A stretch of 64,000 nt of DNA from Pseudorasbora parva (lineage: Eukaryota > Chordata > Actinopteri > Cypriniformes > Gobionidae), in assembly GCF_024679245.1 (NCBI RefSeq), contig NC_090172.1:41152776-41216775 (forward strand), written 5' to 3'. The notes beneath the pieces were generated by a model that ran no database searches, was not told the DNA's origin, and was given only the letters and a program-made list of their open reading frames with translations. This document shows positions 60,540 through 64,000 of the stretch, piece by piece; positions within the stretch are counted from its first letter, which is position 1, and every line of letters starts with the position of its first letter. The translations under genes were made by a program, and so were the position numbers.

Positions 60540-62280
60540 TAGAAGTGACAAAGTGTGGCAGACTACATTATTGATTTAAAATGCCTCAGAAGGTTGAAAC
60601 TTTACAGACCATCTTTTCTGTCTTAAAAGCTATATTTGTGATGCTTTTATTAGGACTGAACAAAACAAAACAAATTTTAGAGGTACCAAATGAACATTAC
60701 CTTTACATTTTAAAGGCAATTTTTGTACCGAATGAACTTTAGAGGTTGTTTGCTAATCTTCATTGAAAGATATCTATCGAACAGAATCTTTAGAGTCATG
60801 GTAGCAAACACCCATTTAGCCTGCATGAACAGGAACTTAGAGTACCTCAAGGAAGCCATTTATTGGTATATCCTTTTGGTATTAAAATAGACAGCATTGC
60901 AAAATACATTGTTCCTGATGTTCACTGTAGCTTATATGTAGAGTATATCTACATTTTTTACAGAAGCAAGTACATGAATATTATGGAGCAAAAAATCCAA
61001 ATGAAGATAACAAGAAAAATAATTTTGGTCGACGCAGAATGGCTTCATGAATGGTCTGTATGCATTTGTGTCAGCTTCGTTCTTTGCACAGTGAACTGGA
61101 GCTGTATGGATTTCCCATTAAAGTTGTAAAACAAACCAGGTTTCTTGGGTTTCACCTTTGACAGCAAAATGTCTCTTATTCATCACATTAAACCACTTAA
61201 AATCAAATATTTCAGTCATAAGTCATTATTGTCTTAAGGTTTGAAGTTGTTTCAAACCAAAAGCAGACAGTTAATTTTTATGAATTTGTACAGAAATTTG
61301 CTCAAAGCTGGACAATGGAAATATAATTTATGGATCAGCCAGGAAATCATAAATATGACTTTTGGATACTGTACACAAATATTGTGTATGGTTGGCCCTA
61401 GAAGCCTACAGAACCAGTCCAAAGTTTATATGTGGAAGCCATTGAACCTTCCTTGGAAATCAGATGATTAAAATTGTCTCTACAATTATGCAATCAAACT
61501 CTTCATTTGGTATATGCATCAAAATGGTTTATGCATCATTCCATAGAAACTAAAAAGTGGGTTTAAACATTTTGGAAGAGACACATTTTTGCAGAATTCA
61601 TCCATGGAATCTCGAAAAGCCGCAAATATATCTGGATTTAGTGATAAATCAAAAACCCACCCAAATAATTATCATCAGTATATTTTGAACATACTGAAAA
61701 TAAATTAAATCAAATCTGGAAGTCAAGTGGCATGGCTTTTGCAACACATCAACTATGCCTGAGTATACGCATGCATCCCTGACCAAAGCTCAATTTTCAC
61801 TGCAGAGGCAAATGTTCAGTTATTGGCATTGAAGTTCATTGAGATTTTTTTTTTCACAAAGGGATTTTTTTTTTAAAATAATGGATTCAAAATCATGTCT
61901 TGAAGCTTAGGAATCTATAAACACGGATCACCCAACAAATGTGAAGAGTTGAATCAAATTTTCATCTCTTGAATCAAATAATTTAAATATTGTTTTCTAC
62001 TGGGTACCTGCATGCCACTTAGTAATCTCTGGTCATGAGCAGGCAGACAGTGCTACAAAAAAAGAATTGTCTACAGAACCAGTAAATGCTCTATACCTTT
62101 CACAGATCTGAAACCAACATTAAATACATGCACCAACAAAGAATTGCCAATTTGAATGGGATCAGTGCTTAAACAACAAATTACATTATATATATTCCAT
62201 TTTAATAATTGCTGGGATCAGTCAAGTCATTTACACACAATGCCAGATAGGACACTTTAGTTTTATTTTTGAATAAGTAA
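60540..62280 (+). pseudogene. decayed non-LTR retrotransposon (reverse transcriptase plus RNase H)
   Basis: Recognisable in shifting frames: RGCLLIFIERYLSNRIFRV (about 60745), then HEQELRVPQGSHLLVYPFG (60824) and VHCSLYVEYIYIF, where the FADD/YVDD catalytic pair has become EY. KPGFLGFTFDSKMSLIHHIK (about 61135), LIFMNLYRNLLKAGQWKY and LPWKSDD follow. An RNase H segment PDQSSIFTAEANVQLLALKF (about 61778) and CHLVISGHEQADSATKKEL (about 62015) come last. An RT followed by RNase H suggests the I/Nimb group of LINEs. There are many stops, so this is an old copy. Borders are approximate. Confidence 0.8.
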
Positions 62281-62514
62281 ACCTGGCTCTTGCCATGAAC
62301 ATAGACATAGAAGCCGGAATGGTGTTAAAGGAAAACTGCCTCAGTCCCTCAGGAAAGGTTTAATTTGTGTTTGACACATGCAGTTTGACTTAAGGCCACG
62401 GTAACCGTCATAGGTTGTTTTGAAAGTCATGTACTGGAAGGTCAGGTTCCTGTGTAATGTGTGGGACAACAGAGCAGCACGACCTTTATGACCCCAGAGC
62501 ATCTTCATCAAAAA

Positions 62515-63940
62515 CAGGGTATCCGCGGGGTCTTGAAAAGTATTAAAAGGTGATAAATCAATTTTGGGAAAATTAAGACCTTTATAAAGTATTAAAAAGT
62601 CTTATCACGGCTTTATAAAGTCTTAAATTTTGAAAGTATTTTGTTCAAGCTTTGTCAAAAGAGTTTGACTCCACAAATTATTTATGAATATATTTATTTT
62701 CATCCCCATAAGTATTAAAAAACAATGGGGCGCTCAGTCTGAGATCGGCTCGGAGCGCGCGCGCCAGGGATGGAAATTAGCACCGGCCAAATGCGGCTGA
62801 TTTTGAGTTGTGGAAGGGAAACTCGCTTTACCTACCGAGCTGTTTCACCTCTTTGTAAACTTTGTTCAATGCATGCGAGTGCTGCAGTATGTTCGCATAT
62901 AACCAGTCGTTTTCACCGTCATCACTCGCGTGAAGACGCGCTGTGAGACTTGCGTGAGAAGTTTGCTTTGAAGTCTTGCGCTTAAACGGACAAACTCACA
63001 CAAGAAGTATGTCAAGATGTCCATCTTGATGAGTATCCAAGCAGACATAGTCATAGTCTGATATGCCTTAAGTGAACTGTATTGGATGCACAGTCGAGAA
63101 AGACGAGCATATCCCTGCATCAGGTCTTAAAGGTGCAGTAGCCTTTACTGCTGCCTGAGTGATGTCCTTATATTTAGTTTGACATTAAGCAATGCTCTTG
63201 ATTGAATAGCTTTTGTTAGTTTAATAAGGACTTATCTTTTATTTAAACAGTTAAATATGCAGTTATTTTACATTTGATTACTTTATTAAATTTCTGTACC
63301 TTTCTGCAGGCCAGTAGGCCTGTACATTATTATTTAATGAACACATGAGTGAGGTCGAGTTAAACATTTTAGTTTGAATTTTATTTTTCGGTTTTCGGCT
63401 TTTGTTTCTTCTTTTTTGGTTTCGGCCAAGAATTTTGATTTTTTTGTGCATCCCTAATGACAATGTTCTGCTCATATGTTGTCAACATGCTTCAAAGATG
63501 CCAGAACGAATAGTTTCATTGTTGGGACTAAAAACCATAAAACTGGAAGCCATCGTAGAGCTTGTACTATTAATTTTCACATGCAGTTACACATTGTCAG
63601 TTAAAAACAAAAAAGTGGCTGGTAAAAACAGAGTGGTAGACTTTGAAAAAAGTTAATTTCCATCCCTGGCGAGCGCTGTCTACGGGTGTCATGTATTTTG
63701 CAAAATGCGCAGTTGGGTAATGTGTTGCCCTCCATACGTTGCGAAACAGATATGCAATATAAATGATTCAAAATTGGCCTACGATAGAGACTTTAATTCT
63801 ACATTCGACTACAAATGTTTATTAAAGGTTTGTTGTCGATTACAACTTGAAGTGCGAGGAGGTCTTAATATTTTGAGACGGTCTTTAAAAAGTCTTAAAA
63901 AGGTATTGAAATTAACTTCAGGATTCCTCCATATACCCTG
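62515..63940. mobile_element. nested hAT-like composite, copy 2
   Basis: Outer ends CAGGGTATCCGCGGGG and ...ATATACCCTG. Inner element 62765-63668 (CAGGGATGGAAATTAGC and inverse). A third terminus TTTCGGCC...TGCATCCCTA lies inside. Collinear with 34158-35731 but about 150 bp shorter, with internal deletions. Confidence 0.78.
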
Positions 63941-64000
63941 AAAAATGCCATGGGTGTGAAACCAATGTAATGGTCTCAAAGACTAAGACATGTCATCGCT

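Overview
The window is vertebrate, most likely teleost and probably cypriniform. Short exons sit in long introns packed with DNA transposons: TTAA-bounded palindromic elements, hAT-like elements and Tc1 elements. There is also a SINE3-type SINE derived from 5S rRNA, plus long TG, TA and pentanucleotide microsatellites. There is no bacterial or viral gene organisation. Nearly all long open frames are translated microsatellites or transposon pieces.

The one host gene is the 5' part of a collagen-binding integrin alpha subunit on the + strand, read here as itga11 or an itga11 paralogue. Sixteen exons (10984-57966) join in a continuous frame at GT/AG junctions. They encode about 696 residues: signal peptide, the first beta-propeller blades, an inserted I (von Willebrand A) domain with an intact DGSNS MIDAS motif, the propeller with three Ca-binding loops, and the start of the thigh domain. 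The rest of the gene (leg domains, transmembrane helix, GFFxR tail) must lie beyond 64000.

Layout. 1-10983: upstream, with several inverted-repeat elements and a broken Tc1 copy. 11042-22517 (intron 1): many elements, including a hAT nested in a Tc1. 22630-37019 (intron 2): a 1.5 kb TATCA satellite with a 52-bp higher-order repeat, a near-complete Tc1 with an intact DD34E triad, and a nested hAT-like composite. 37133-51615 (introns 3-14): the exon-dense I-domain and propeller region, with a multi-level transposon nest in intron 4. 51747-57799 (intron 15): almost wholly one element stuffed with others; without it the intron would be about 66 bp. 57967-64000 (intron 16): a (TA)n tract 21 bp after the donor, a Tc1 copy, a decayed RT/RNase H LINE, and a second copy of the intron 2 composite.

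No previously undescribed gene system was found. The most interesting material is transposon archaeology: exact target-site duplications, nesting order, one element family with 9-bp duplications, and a tandem array whose repeat unit has grown from 26 to 52 bp.
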